Shown piece by piece: positions 36,220-47,869 of a stretch of 64,000 nt of DNA. A model generated the notes under the pieces. The model searched no databases, was not told the DNA's origin, and saw nothing but the letters and a program-made list of their open reading frames with translations. This DNA is from Micromonospora sp. WMMD1082. Lineage in GTDB: Bacteria; Actinomycetota; Actinomycetes; Mycobacteriales; Micromonosporaceae. The position numbers and the translations under genes are program-made. Positions within the stretch are counted from its first letter, which is position 1; each line of letters begins with the position of its first letter. The stretch is taken from the NCBI RefSeq assembly GCF_029626175.1, contig NZ_JARUBM010000002.1, positions 558,001 to 622,000 of the forward strand, written 5' to 3'.

Positions 36220-36972
36220 TCACTCCTGGAGCACGGAGAGGATGTTGCCGGCCGGATCGCGGAACCAGGCGATCGGCGGTCCCTCGCCGCGGTGGATGCC
36301 CTTGGCGTCGACGTTGTCGTACGCCTCGAACCGCACGCCCCGGCCGACCAGCTCGTCCACGGCCGCGTCGATGTCGTCGACCGGGAAGTTGAGCATCGTG
36401 TAGGTGGCCGGCTGGTGCTCGGCCTTGGGATACACGAGCACGTCACGGCCACCGGCCAACCGCAGGTGCAGCATGCCGTACTCCTCGTCGACGGTCAGCC
36501 CCAACGTCTCGCCGTAGAACCTCTTCGCGGCCGGGATGTCGTCCACCGAGAACCCGTTGAACGCCTTGGACTGCGCCAGCAACGTCCCTCCCGCGGGCCG
36601 GTCACCCTGCTTCGCCGCAAGATAGGCCTCGTTGAGTTCGATGACCTGGACGTAGTTGCCGTCCGGGTCGAGCAGCGTGCCGAACAGCCCGTCCTTGCGT
36701 TCCTCCAGGGGCACGAGCCACGTCACCCCCATGCCGTCGAGGTGGGCGGCGACCGCCCGCGCGTCGTCGACCTCGAAGTTGAGGATCACGCGGCCCGGCT
36801 CGGCGTTCTTGCTGCCGACGTCGTCGCGGCCGTCGACCAGCATCTCGAACCCGCCGAAGTCGAGAAACCCTGACGGCGTCTCCACCGGGGCGAAGGCGGC
36901 GACGTACCAGGCGCGCAGGCGTTCCGCGTCGGCCGTGCCAAGCAGGATGCTGCCGAGCTGGATTCGTGGCAT
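36220..36972 (-). CDS. tandem VOC-domain (glyoxalase/bleomycin-resistance-like) protein
   Basis: 250 residues with two VOC modules (about 1-115 and 130-250), each ending in a GN.x.V.Q or [10 protein letters not shown] strand typical of the fold. It could be a binding-type resistance protein, an isomerase or a dioxygenase-like enzyme. GAGGAGGAG lies upstream of ATG 36972. It is convergent with the LuxR-type gene and has its own short upstream region. Confidence 0.78.
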   Translation of the reverse strand: MPRIQLGSILLGTADAERLRAWYVAAFAPVETPSGFLDFGGFEMLVDGRDDVGSKNAEPGRVILNFEVDDARAVAAHLDGMGVTWLVPLEERKDGLFGTLLDPDGNYVQVIELNEAYLAAKQGDRPAGGTLLAQSKAFNGFSVDDIPAAKRFYGETLGLTVDEEYGMLHLRLAGGRDVLVYPKAEHQPATYTMLNFPVDDIDAAVDELVGRGVRFEAYDNVDAKGIHRGEGPPIAWFRDPAGNILSVLQE

Positions 36973-37062
36973 GTGGCTCCTCCTCGTGACGTTTCCCACA
37001 AACTTCCATCCATCTATAACACGGGGGCCGAGGCCCGCACCGCGCCCCGCGCGGGGCCGGGC

Positions 37063-38325
37063 TCAACCTGGTGGGGAGTCCCCGATCTGCTCCGCGAACG
37101 CGTCGGTGAGGCGGACGGACCGGCCGATGCGGTGCGCCTCCGTCAGCAGGGCCCGGCCCCATCGGGGCCAGAGCCCGACGAGCCGGGAGGTGAGCAGCAC
37201 GGTGTCGGCCGCGCCGTCCTCCAGCAGGGTGCGCAGACCGATCGCGTGGTGCCCCACGTGCGAGGTGGCGGAGGTCGCCTCGGCGAGCAGGTCCGCGTCG
37301 AAGTCCAGCAGGATCGCCGCGGGCAGGGTCGGTGGCACCCGGTTGCCCGCCCCGACCACGACCGTCCGGCCCGCCGGGTCGAGGCGGGACACCTCCCGTG
37401 CCAGCTCGTCGGCCACATCGATGCCTCGCGCCCGGTCCGCCCACGACAGCAGAAACTGGTAGCTGACCTCCAGGTCCAGCGGGCTGGCGCGTTGCATCAG
37501 CCGCCAGACGATCTCGATCGGTGGCTCCGGGTGCTTCACCAGCAGCCGGCGCAGGTTGCGCATGCAGTCGGCCAGGATCGCGTCCCGGTCCCGACCGTGC
37601 GGGGCGTGCACCACCCACGCCTGCCGGGCGAGGCGAAACCCGACCCCGTCGTTGAACAGGCGGTAGGCGAGTTCCAAATCCTCCAGACCCCAGCCGCGGA
37701 AGTCCTCGTCGAAGCCGCCCAGCCGCCAGAAGTCGTCGGCGCGCAGGGAGCAGTTCAACGTCCAGAACAGCACCCACGGGGCAGCCAGCTGGCCCAGATC
37801 GAAGTCGCAGGCGACGAGCTGCGGTTGTCTGTCGTCGGCGAAGCTCGCCACACCCTGGAACCGGGCGACGACCTGCTCGGGCAGCGCCTCGGCGGCCGCT
37901 GCCGCGAGACCGGGTGTGGTCTCGGCGAGGTCGTATCCGTAGGCGTAGCCCACCACCGCCGTGCGGTCGCCGGCGTCGTGTTCGGCGAGATGGCAGTCCA
38001 GGAAGTCCGGTCCGACGAGCGCACCGGTGTCCAGGAACACCAGGATCGGGGCCGTCGCCAGGCGGGCGCCGGCGTTGCGCGCGGCCCCCGCCCGGAACCC
38101 CTCGTCCGGCTGGAAGTGATATCGGACGGGTAGCGCCTTCGCCGCCTCGGTCACCACCGCACGGGTGTCGTCCGACGAACCGTCGTCGGCGACGATGACC
38201 TCGAACATCTCCGTCGGCATCCGCTGCCGGGCCAGGTTCCCCAGCGTCTGCCTCAACAGGTCGCTGCGGTTGAAGGTCGGAATGATGACCGACAGCTGCG
38301 GGCCGTTTCCGGGTGAGATCGACAT
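37063..38325 (-). CDS. GT2 glycosyltransferase with C-terminal methyltransferase-like domain (copy A)
   Basis: 420 residues. GT-A domain: SVIIPTFNR at 12-20, VADDGSSDD, and FLDTG in place of DxD. GGFDEDFRGWGLEDLELAYR is the galactosyltransferase-type C-terminal motif. Residues about 300-410 (TVVVGAGNR, LLDFDADLL and a helix-strand tail) look like a Rossmann/SAM-type domain lacking full motifs. It is a tandem paralogue of the next gene. ATG 38325 has GAAGGG upstream. Confidence 0.82.
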   Translation of the reverse strand: MSISPGNGPQLSVIIPTFNRSDLLRQTLGNLARQRMPTEMFEVIVADDGSSDDTRAVVTEAAKALPVRYHFQPDEGFRAGAARNAGARLATAPILVFLDTGALVGPDFLDCHLAEHDAGDRTAVVGYAYGYDLAETTPGLAAAAAEALPEQVVARFQGVASFADDRQPQLVACDFDLGQLAAPWVLFWTLNCSLRADDFWRLGGFDEDFRGWGLEDLELAYRLFNDGVGFRLARQAWVVHAPHGRDRDAILADCMRNLRRLLVKHPEPPIEIVWRLMQRASPLDLEVSYQFLLSWADRARGIDVADELAREVSRLDPAGRTVVVGAGNRVPPTLPAAILLDFDADLLAEATSATSHVGHHAIGLRTLLEDGAADTVLLTSRLVGLWPRWGRALLTEAHRIGRSVRLTDAFAEQIGDSPPG

Positions 38326-38383
38326 GAACACCCTTCGGTTCGGGTTGCCAGTAACCAGTCTGGCGACCGCGGGCCCCTGGCAC

Positions 38384-38405
38384 GCCTTACAGATTGCCGT
38401 CGTGC
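38384..38405 (-). promoter_or_regulatory. conserved upstream element, copy A
   Basis: CAGATTGCCGTCGTGC (38390-38405, plus strand) matches the element upstream of the paralogous glycosyltransferase with one difference. It starts about 60 bases before ATG 38325. Confidence 0.5.
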
Positions 38406-38415
38406 CGGTCTCGGC

Positions 38416-39678
38416 TCAGTACCGCCTGAGGGCGTGGACCTGCCGGGCCAGTTCGTCGGTCAGCCGGACGGAGCGGCCGATCCGGTGCGCCTCCAGCAGG
38501 AAGTCCGCGCCCCAACGAGACCAGAGTCCCGCGAGCCGGGAGGTCAGGAGCACGTTCTCCACCGCGTCGTCGGCCACCGGCGTGCGCAGGCCGATCGCGT
38601 GGTGTGCCACGTGCGAGGTGCCGGAGGTCGCCGTCGTCAGCAGGTCGGCGTCGAAGTCCAGCAGCACCGCGGGCGACAACCCGGCCGGTACGCGGCCACC
38701 GGCGCCGAGGACGGCCGTCCGGCCCGCCGCGTCGAGGTGGGGCAGTTCCCGCTCCACCTCGTCGGCCACGTCGACCGTACGCACCTTGTCCGCCCAGGAG
38801 AGCAGGAACTGGTAGTTCTCCTCCAGATCCAGCAGTTCGGTCCGCTGCATCACCTTCCAGACCACCTCTATCGGCGGCTCCGGATGCTGGGCGATGAAGT
38901 GCGCGATGTTGGCCTTGCCGTCGGCCATGTTCGCGTCCCGGTCGCGACCCTGGGGCGCGTGCACCGCCCACGCCGACCGGGTCAGGCGGAAGTTGACCCC
39001 GTCCTTGAACATCCGGTACGCGAGTTCCAGATCCTCGATGCCCCAGCGGTGGAACTCCTCGTCGAACCCGCCGACCCGCCAGAAGTCGTTGGCGCGTACG
39101 GAGCAGTTCAGCGACCAGAACAGCACCCACGGCGCGGCCAGCCGGCCCAGATCGAAGTCGGCCGCGGCGAAGTAGCGGTGCCTCGGATCGAAGAAGGCCG
39201 GCTCGTCGCGGAACCGGGCCACGACGTCCTCGGGCAGTGCCCCCTCCATCGCCTCGGCCAGGCCGGGCATCTCACCGTCGATGTCGTAGCCGTAGGCGTA
39301 GCCGATGACCGCCAGACGTTCGCCACCGGCGTACTCGGCGAGAAGCCGCTCCAGGTATTCGGGGGCGACGAAGGTGCCGGTGTCCAGGAAGGACAACATC
39401 GGCGCGGTAGCCAGGCGGGCGCCGGCGTTGCGCGCGGCACCGGCCCGGAAGCCGTCGTCCGGCTGGAAGTGGTACCGGATGCGCAGTGATCCCGCTGCTT
39501 CCTCCACCACCACACGGGTGTCATCGGAGGATCCGTCGTCGGTGACGATGACCTCGAACCTCTCGACCGGCAGCCGCTGCCGGGCCAGGTGCTCCAGCGT
39601 CAACCGCAGCGCCGCACTGCGGTTGTAGGTCGGAATGACGACCGACACCTCGGCATCGGTCCGCATGGAACGGGGCAT
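38416..39678 (-). CDS. GT2 glycosyltransferase with C-terminal methyltransferase-like domain (copy B)
   Basis: 420 residues, same layout as copy A: SVVIPTYNR, VTDDGSSDD, SFLDTG, GGFDEEFHRWGIEDLELAYR. The C-terminal Rossmann-like tail has AVLGAGGRVP and LLDFDADLL. The two copies presumably arose by duplication that included the promoter region. They may act on successive acceptors. GAAGGG lies six bases upstream of ATG 39678. Confidence 0.82.
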   Translation of the reverse strand: MPRSMRTDAEVSVVIPTYNRSAALRLTLEHLARQRLPVERFEVIVTDDGSSDDTRVVVEEAAGSLRIRYHFQPDDGFRAGAARNAGARLATAPMLSFLDTGTFVAPEYLERLLAEYAGGERLAVIGYAYGYDIDGEMPGLAEAMEGALPEDVVARFRDEPAFFDPRHRYFAAADFDLGRLAAPWVLFWSLNCSVRANDFWRVGGFDEEFHRWGIEDLELAYRMFKDGVNFRLTRSAWAVHAPQGRDRDANMADGKANIAHFIAQHPEPPIEVVWKVMQRTELLDLEENYQFLLSWADKVRTVDVADEVERELPHLDAAGRTAVLGAGGRVPAGLSPAVLLDFDADLLTTATSGTSHVAHHAIGLRTPVADDAVENVLLTSRLAGLWSRWGADFLLEAHRIGRSVRLTDELARQVHALRRY

Positions 39679-39961
39679 GGGGAACCCTTCCGGTTTGGGT
39701 CACCGGCGGTCAGTCTGTCAGCCGCGCCCGGTCACCACATCTTCCAGATTGCGGTCGTGCAGGACACGGCTGGAAGAGGGCGCGGCGAGCGCACGGGCGA
39801 GGATGCCCCCGCGTCGATCGCCCTGACACGCTGGGACGACCCGTCCTTCGCGCGTACCCGCAGACCGTGCGGGTGAGAGCCACGATGGTCATTGGAAGAT
39901 CTGTTAGCCTCGATCGATCTCCGTGCGCATCGTTCGTAGCCGTTGACCACTAGGAGACAAG
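39679..39961. promoter_or_regulatory. divergent promoter with two inverted TGGAAGAT elements
   Basis: ATCTTCCA at 39739-39746 is followed by the CAGATTGCGGTCGTGC element (39745-39760) for the minus gene. TGGAAGAT at 39893-39900 faces the plus gene. Each lies about 60 bases from its ATG (39678 and 39962). They are candidate operators for the cluster regulator. The core also occurs at 676-683. Confidence 0.5.
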
Positions 39962-40875
39962 ATGGCCAACTCGCGGCGCTGTAGCGTGGTAATCCCGACC
40001 TACAACCGGGCCGAACTGCTCGGCCACACACTGGAGTCGCTGACCCGGCAGAGCCTTGCGACCGACCAGTTCGAGGTCCTGATCGGTGACGACGGGTCCA
40101 CCGACCACACCACGTCGGTGATCGACCGCTACCGGGACCGGCTCGACCTGCACCACCTCTATCAGGAGCACGACGGCGTCGGCGCCACCCGGGCCCGCAA
40201 CGCGGGCATCCGGCGGGCGGCGGGCGAGATCTGCGTGATGCTCGACTCCGGCGTCATGGCGCACTCCACGATGCTCGCCGCGCACCTGGCCAGCCACGAT
40301 GCGGCGCCCGGGCCGGTCGCCGTGATCGGCTACGTCTACGGCTTCGACCTCGACGGCGGGAACAACAGCGAACTCGAACGGTTGATCGACCCGTTGGACC
40401 CCGACGGGACGATCGAGCGGCTCGCCACCCGGCGCGACTACTCCGACGTCCGTGAGGGGTTCTATCTCCGCTACGACAACGACGAGTTCGCCGACCTTCC
40501 GGCGCCGTGGATCATGTACTGGACGTGCAACGTCTCGGCGCGTACCCGCCAGCTGCACGACGTGGGCCTCTTCGACGAGACCTTCCGCACCCTCGGCGGT
40601 GAGGACCTGGACCTGGGGTACCGGCTGCACTGTGACGGGGCACGCTTCGTGCTCGACCGCGCCGCCAGATCCGTGCACTACCCCCACCCCAAGGACTTCA
40701 GCCAGAACCTCACGGACGCGACGATCAACTACCAACACATGAACGCGAAGTACCGCTCTCCGGTCATGCCGCTGCTGCTGGCGACTCCGACCATTCACCC
40801 GTTCAACATCAACGATGTGATCGCGGTGCTCGACCTGCCGCCGGAGGCCACCCGGATGGACCGGAAGCAGGCTCG

Positions 40876-40879
<4 letters not shown>
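39962..40879 (+). CDS. GT2 glycosyltransferase
   Basis: 305 residues, GT-A fold: SVVIPTYNR at 8-16, IGDDGSTD, VMLDSG near the DxD position, and LGGEDLDLGYRLHCDG as acceptor-site motif. It lacks the C-terminal extension of its two neighbours. AGGAGACAAG precedes ATG 39962. Its stop overlaps the exporter GTG at 40876, so glycosylation and export are coupled. Confidence 0.85.
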
Positions 40880-42767
<1,888 letters not shown>

Positions 42768-42771
<4 letters not shown>

Positions 42772-44552
42772 CCCACGTGCTCGCCGGCTGCCGGCAGCTC
42801 CTGGCCACCGCGTGGCGGATGGACCGCATCCGGACGATCGGCTCGATCGTCCTGATGGTCTGCGGTGCGCTCGCGGCACCGCTGCTCGCCGTCGGCCTCG
42901 GCGCGATGACCGACGCCGTGGTGGCGGGCAGCTGGCGCGAGGGGGCGCTCTACGGTGTGCTGGTCGCCGTCCTGGCCATCGTCACGCTCACGTTCAGCCA
43001 CTTCGCCCACGTGCTCTACTTCGAACTCTCCGAACTCGCCGAGATCGACTTCGACCGCAAGCTCATCGGCCTCTCCAACGGAGCCGTCGGCATCGGCCAC
43101 CACGAGCAGGCCGAACAGGCCGACTCGCTGACCGTCCTGCAGCGCGAGGCGCGCCGCTTCCGCATCGGGCTGGAGGCGCTGTTCGGCGGGGTGAGCCTGT
43201 TGCTCGCCATGGTGGTCACCGCCGTGCTGCTGGCCCGGCTGCACCCACTGCTCCTGCTGCTGCCGCTGGCCGCGATCCCCCCGCTCTACACCGGGCGGCT
43301 GGCCGAGCGGCGCCTCGACGCGGCCAAGACCGCGACCGCCGAACCCGTCCGCCTCTCGCTCAACCTGTTCAACCTGGCCACCTCCTCCCGTCACGCTGGC
43401 GAGGTGCGGGTCTTCCGGCTGGAGGAGCAGCTTCGCCGCAGGCGTGCCGAGCTGTGGGAGCGCGGCACCGCCGGACTGCACCGGGCCCAGACCACGGCCG
43501 CCGCCACCCTGGTAGCCGGGCAACTGGTCTTCGCCGCCGCGTACGTGGGCGGTGTCCTGCTGATCCTGCGCGACGCCACCACCGGCCGGCACAGCGTCGG
43601 CGCGGTGGTGCTCGCCGTGGCCCTCGCCGCCCAGGTCAACCAGCAGGTCACCACGGCCGTCACGCTGATGCAGGACCTCCTCCGGATGGCCAGCGCCTAC
43701 CGCCGGATGGAGCAGCTCGGCACCGCGGTCGCCCTCCCGGGCAAGGCCTCCGCCGATCAGCTGCCGCCGCAACGGCTGCGGGACGGGATCGTCTTCGACG
43801 GCGTCGAGTTCAGCTACCCGGCCAGCGACGCGGCCGCGCTGCGCGGCGTCGACCTCGCCCTGCCCGCCGGCTCCGTCGTCGCGGTCGTCGGCGAGAACGG
43901 CGCCGGAAAGACCACCCTGGTCAAGCTCCTCTGCGGCTTCTACCAGCCCACCCGGGGTCGACTGCTGGTGGACGGCGTGGACCTGCGCGAGCTGTCCATC
44001 GAGGCGTGGCGGCAACGGATCTCCGCCGGTTTCCAGGACTTCGTCCGCTACGAACTGCTCGCCCGCCAGGCGGTCGGTGTGGGCGACCTGGCCCAGATGG
44101 ACGATGCGGCGGCCGTGCGGGCGGCGCTGGAACGCGCCCGGAGCACCGATGTGCTCACCCACCTGGCGGAAGGGCTGGAGACCCAACTCGGCAAGAGCTA
44201 CGCCGACGGCGCGGAACTGTCCGGTGGTCAGTGGCAGAAGCTGGCGCTCGGCCGGGCCCTGATGCGCGAGACCCCGCTGCTGCTGGTGCTCGACGAGCCC
44301 ACCTCGGCGCTCGACCCGGAGGCGGAGCACGGTCTCTTCGAACGGTACGCCGAACAGTCCCGTCGGGTCGCCGCCACCACCGGCGCGATCACCCTGCTCG
44401 TCTCGCACCGGTTCTCCACCGTCCGCATGGCCGACCAGATCATCGTCGTACGCGACGGACGGATCGCCGAGATGGGCAGCCACGCCGAACTGATCCGCGC
44501 CAACGGCCAGTACGCCGAGCTGTACGCCCTCCAGGCCAGGGTGTACCAGTAA
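42768..44552 (+). CDS. ABC exporter subunit 2
   Basis: 594 residues. Membrane domain about 1-320; ATPase with Walker A GENGAGKTT (about 375-383), signature LSGGQWQK and Walker B LLVLDEPTSALD. Both catalytic motifs look intact. It likely forms a heterodimer with the preceding subunit to export the cluster product. GTG 42768 overlaps the upstream stop. It ends the operon 35 bases from a convergent pseudogene. Confidence 0.9.
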
Positions 44553-44587
44553 CCACCCCGCACGGCGAACGCCACACGGTCAGGCGG

Positions 44588-45276
44588 TCAACCGCCGTGC
44601 ACATCGCTTCGTCCAGCCTCGGCACGGATGGCGATGCGCAGGCCATCAACGGTCAGCCGAGTGAGTTCAGGGAGCTGGGTCTCGCTCAGCGTGACGCCGT
44701 GCAGATTGTCCAGCGGTGCCGTCAAGCCGTGCAGTCGGTTGCCTCGAAGGTCGGCGCCGTCGAGACGGCAGGAGTCCAGTTCCAGGTCGCTGAGGTCACA
44801 GGAGCGCAGCGCGATGCTGGGCAGCCGGCAGGATGACCAAGTGCCGTGGACGAGAACGCAGTCGATGAAGCCACCGAGCCGACGGCGCTGACCCGATTCA
44901 GGGTGGCGTAGTCGAACCGACAGCCCTCGAACAGGACGTCTTTGAGGCGTACGTCGGTGAACCGCGTGCCGGTGAACCGCGAACCGGTGACCGAGCACCG
45001 CTCGATGCTGACGCCGGTGAGGGTCGCCCCGGACAGGTCCGTCCGCACAATCTCGGTGCCGTAGAGAGCCCCACCCTCCCAGGTGATCTCACCGAGGTCC
45101 GCAGCGGTGATCCGGCTACCCCGAATGCTCAGGTCTGCGATCTGTGCACCGCGCCAGGAAACCCCGTCGACAAGGCCGTCGAAGATGTCGTCAGACAAGT
45201 CGGTGACCTGGTCGAGGTCCTCCGGGTCGAGGTCGGGCAGGAGAACCGTCGCGTCACCCACGGTGGTCGTACGCAT
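44588..45276 (-). pseudogene. pentapeptide-repeat protein interrupted by a frameshift
   Basis: From ATG 45276 (GAGGGA upstream) the frame gives a pentapeptide-like pattern (LSGATLTGVS, FTGTRFTDVRL, FEGCRFDYATL) until about 44890. The pattern then continues in another frame (FIDCVLVHGTW, LRSCDLSDLEL, LDGADLRGNRL) to a TGA at 44588. One missing base would restore a roughly 229-residue protein. Causes could be mutation, programmed -1 shift or sequencing error. Pentapeptide proteins can mimic DNA and protect gyrase; no such role is shown. Confidence 0.7.
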
Positions 45277-45595
45277 GTCTCCCTCAACCTGTCCGGACGC
45301 GGGGTGGGCACGCCCACCCCGAACATCGATCGGGTGCGGCCTGTCGGCGGGCTACTTCTTCTTGTTGGCTCGCCGCCGCGCCACACGACGCTGACCGGGT
45401 GGGCGCTGTCCTGCCGCTCGATCGACCGTACGCACGCGGTCGGGATTGACATCGACATCAGCGAGCGAGACCGCCGGTCGGGCAGGTAGCAGTTAGGTGC
45501 AGTCCAGGTTGCAGAACCTGGTCGGTGGACATCCAGCGTGTGGAACCTGCCGGCAATCGCCGGCTGGCCATGGGCATGGATAAGGCCGATGGCGC
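45277..45595. other. intergenic region, no supported gene
   Basis: 319 bases. A minus-strand open stretch ending in a basic ANKKK-stop at about 45353 has no plausible start codon and may be a gene remnant. Nothing else is evident. Confidence 0.35.
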
Positions 45596-45946
45596 TCACG
45601 GCGATGCCTCCTCGTCTCTGACCGCCGTGGCGGTATTGGCGCGGTGGACCCGAGTGCGGGCGGGCCAGCCGAGGAACCGGTCGAACAGGAAGGCGGCGCC
45701 ACCCGTCTCGGTGGGATCGAGCCGGTGCAGATCCTCGATCGCGTCGTGCAGGCAGCTGGCCAGGTAGAGAAACAGGCTCACCGGGCTGTCCTGGTACTCG
45801 GCCACGAGCGCGAGCTTCGCCGCACCGCAGGGCCACGGATGACCGCACCGCCGGCAAAGCCACAGCGGACGCGTCGGCAGATGCTCCTGCCGGAACAGCG
45901 CTGCACCACTCGCTCGAACAGGTCCCTGGTCCCGATCCCCGGTCAT
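45596..45946 (-). CDS. small actinobacterial protein with CRRC...C motif
   Basis: 116 residues of unknown function. LWLCRRCGHPWPCGAAK has a CxxC-x5-C pattern that could bind zinc; the rest is helical (FLYLASCLHDAIEDLHRL). Similar small proteins commonly sit near HTH regulators in actinomycetes. ATG 45946 overlaps the upstream stop (ATGA). Confidence 0.6.
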   Translation of the reverse strand: MTGDRDQGPVRASGAALFRQEHLPTRPLWLCRRCGHPWPCGAAKLALVAEYQDSPVSLFLYLASCLHDAIEDLHRLDPTETGGAAFLFDRFLGWPARTRVHRANTATAVRDEEASP

Positions 45947-46158
45947 CGGCGACCGCCGTCCCGGACCTGCCGCTCGAACAGCTGACGCCACCCGTAGGTG
46001 AGCAACGGTGGATCAGCCGGGTCTGGCCACACGACCGGCCGAACCCCAGCACCCTGGTCTCGCGGTAGCTCGCCGGTCGTGGCGTGACGCGAGACGTACA
46101 CGGTTATGACCGGCCCTTGCGCGGAACCGTCGCCTGTGCGCGGTGGGCTTGCCGGCAT
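45943..46158 (-). CDS. small hypothetical protein
   Basis: About 71 residues if started at ATG 46158, which falls in the loop of a long hairpin. The plausible core is VITVYVSRHATTGELPRD to the end. An internal GTG near 46101 is an alternative start. No family recognised. Coupled to the next gene by ATGA. Confidence 0.35.
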   Translation of the reverse strand: MPASPPRTGDGSAQGPVITVYVSRHATTGELPRDQGAGVRPVVWPDPADPPLLTYGWRQLFERQVRDGGRR

Positions 46159-46176
46159 ACCGGCAAGCCCACCGCG
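46139..46176. repeat. 17-base perfect inverted repeat
   Basis: Arms of 17 bases (CGCGGTGGGCTTGCCGG and its complement) around CATA. On the minus strand the loop carries a possible ATG start (46158). It may be a terminator, an RNA hairpin masking the start, or a repetitive extragenic palindrome. Confidence 0.6.
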
Positions 46177-46531
46177 TTCAACCAGCGGCCGGGAGCGGAC
46201 CGCCGGCCACCCGCCCACGCAGCCCTGTTGGCGGTACGCGAACGGGGAGTCACCCGTGCGGTCGACGGAGTACCCGGCGGGAGCACTTGCCGGTGCGTCG
46301 GGTCGCGTTCCGACCTGTCGCCGATAGGCACGTCCATGTGGAACTCCCTGGCGTGAGATTGCCGCTGGTCAGCCGGTGAGCCTCTGGGGAACGGCGCGCC
46401 GGCACGTCCAGGCTGGTTCGAATGGCAGACCGACGGAATGTCCTGCCGGTGCATTGGCGGTGCACCTGCCGTCACCCCACGTACCGGTACGATCACCAGG
46501 CCGGCGACTGTCCGTTACGGAAGGACGTGCG
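46177..46531. other. intergenic region upstream of the HTH regulator
   Basis: 355 bases without a well supported gene. A minus-strand reading from ATG 46334 (GGGAG upstream) runs through the hairpin to 46104, but codon use is not convincing. It should contain the promoter of the plus-strand regulator. Confidence 0.35.
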
Positions 46532-47869
46532 ATGGCTGCGGTAACGACCTGGACCGGCCGGGATGCGAACGCGCTGCGCAAGGCGTTGCGGATGAGCGTC
46601 ACCGCCTTCGCCGAGCACCTGGGCGCGGCCCGGCGGACGGTGGCCAAGTGGAGCAGCCAGGGCTACAAGGTCATACCGCGCGCCGACATGCAGGCCGCAC
46701 TGGACACCGTGTTGGCCCGAGCCACACCCGACGTCCGGGAACGCTTCGAGGCCCTGCGAGCGGCGGGAACCAGCGGCGCAACCGTGGGTGCCACACTGCC
46801 GGATGCCGCCGCGGATGCGGATACTGGCGGTGAGGGACACACCGACTTGGGCTCGGACGGTGACGTGCGACGAAGAAATCTCCTGCGCGGGGCGGCGATC
46901 GGCGTCGCCGCCGTGCCCAACGTCGTGCCATTACTCGACGCGCTCATCTCGCCACGCCATTCGAACGCGGTGGCGCTGTCCGCTCAGCAGTTTTCCCGGG
47001 CCGTGGCCACCGCAAAGATCGACTACCAGGCCTGCCATTACGAACGCGTCCTCGACCAGCTCGTAACGCTGCTGCCGGCCCTCACGTCGGCCACGGCCGG
47101 TGCCGCGAGCGAGCAGCAAACGCAGATCGAGGTCCTGGCCGCGGACCTGTACCACGTCGTCGGCAGCGTCCTGCTCAAGGTGGGTGACCGAGGAATGGCC
47201 CTGGTAGCGGCGGAGCGCAGCACCCAAGCCGCCGCAGCCAGTGAGGACCCGGTGGCCGTCGCCGCGAGCGCTCGGATCATGACCCACGCCCTGATGAGCA
47301 ACGGCCACGACGAGCAGGCGGTGACCCTCGCCGAGAGCACGGCCGGCATACTCGACCGGGACACGCGCCTCGCGTCAACTGAAGCAGTGGCCGTCTACGG
47401 CGCACTCGTCCTCCGAGGTGCCGTCGCCGCCGCTCGCAGCGACGACCGGGACACCGCACAAGCGATGCTCGATGAGGCAAGCCGCGCCGCTGCCCGACTC
47501 GGCTACGACGGCAACGACCGGTGGACCGGCTTCGGTGCCACCAATGTTCTGCTGCACCGGGTCAACATCGCCCTGGCCCTTGGCGATGCTGGAACGGCCA
47601 TCGCGATCGCTCGCACGGTACCGCTGGACAAGGTCACGCTCGCCGAGCGCAAAGCCTCGCTGTACGTAGACGTCGCCCGCGCCTACACCCAGTGGGGGCG
47701 CTATGAGCACGGCCTGACCTCGCTGAGCATGGCGTACGAAGTGGCACCCGAGGAGATCCGCTGCCGCCCTGCCGTCCAACGCATCGCCGCCGACCTGGCG
47801 CTCCTCACCAAGGGCTCCGCCCGCACCGCCGTCATCGACTTCGCACGAGTGGCCGGGATCCGGCTATGA
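46532..47869 (+). CDS. XRE-like HTH regulator with TPR-like C-terminus
   Basis: 445 residues. The N-terminal HTH (about 10-45, ALRKALRMSVTAFAEHLGAA) resembles lambda-repressor-like domains. The long Ala-rich helical region (about 150-440) resembles TPR repeats. Such proteins are frequent, poorly understood actinomycete regulators. GGAAGGA precedes ATG 46532. ATGA coupling to a flavoprotein gene is typical. Confidence 0.8.
   Translation: MAAVTTWTGRDANALRKALRMSVTAFAEHLGAARRTVAKWSSQGYKVIPRADMQAALDTVLARATPDVRERFEALRAAGTSGATVGATLPDAAADADTGGEGHTDLGSDGDVRRRNLLRGAAIGVAAVPNVVPLLDALISPRHSNAVALSAQQFSRAVATAKIDYQACHYERVLDQLVTLLPALTSATAGAASEQQTQIEVLAADLYHVVGSVLLKVGDRGMALVAAERSTQAAAASEDPVAVAASARIMTHALMSNGHDEQAVTLAESTAGILDRDTRLASTEAVAVYGALVLRGAVAAARSDDRDTAQAMLDEASRAAARLGYDGNDRWTGFGATNVLLHRVNIALALGDAGTAIAIARTVPLDKVTLAERKASLYVDVARAYTQWGRYEHGLTSLSMAYEVAPEEIRCRPAVQRIAADLALLTKGSARTAVIDFARVAGIRL

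Noticed and set aside
45350..45490. minus-strand open stretch ending in a basic RRRANKKK-like tail
   Set aside because: No ATG, GTG or TTG at a usable position after the preceding stop; possible remnant only.
46104..46334. possible minus-strand gene with GGGAG before ATG
   Set aside because: No recognisable domain, runs through the long hairpin and overlaps the next small gene; kept only as a remark.
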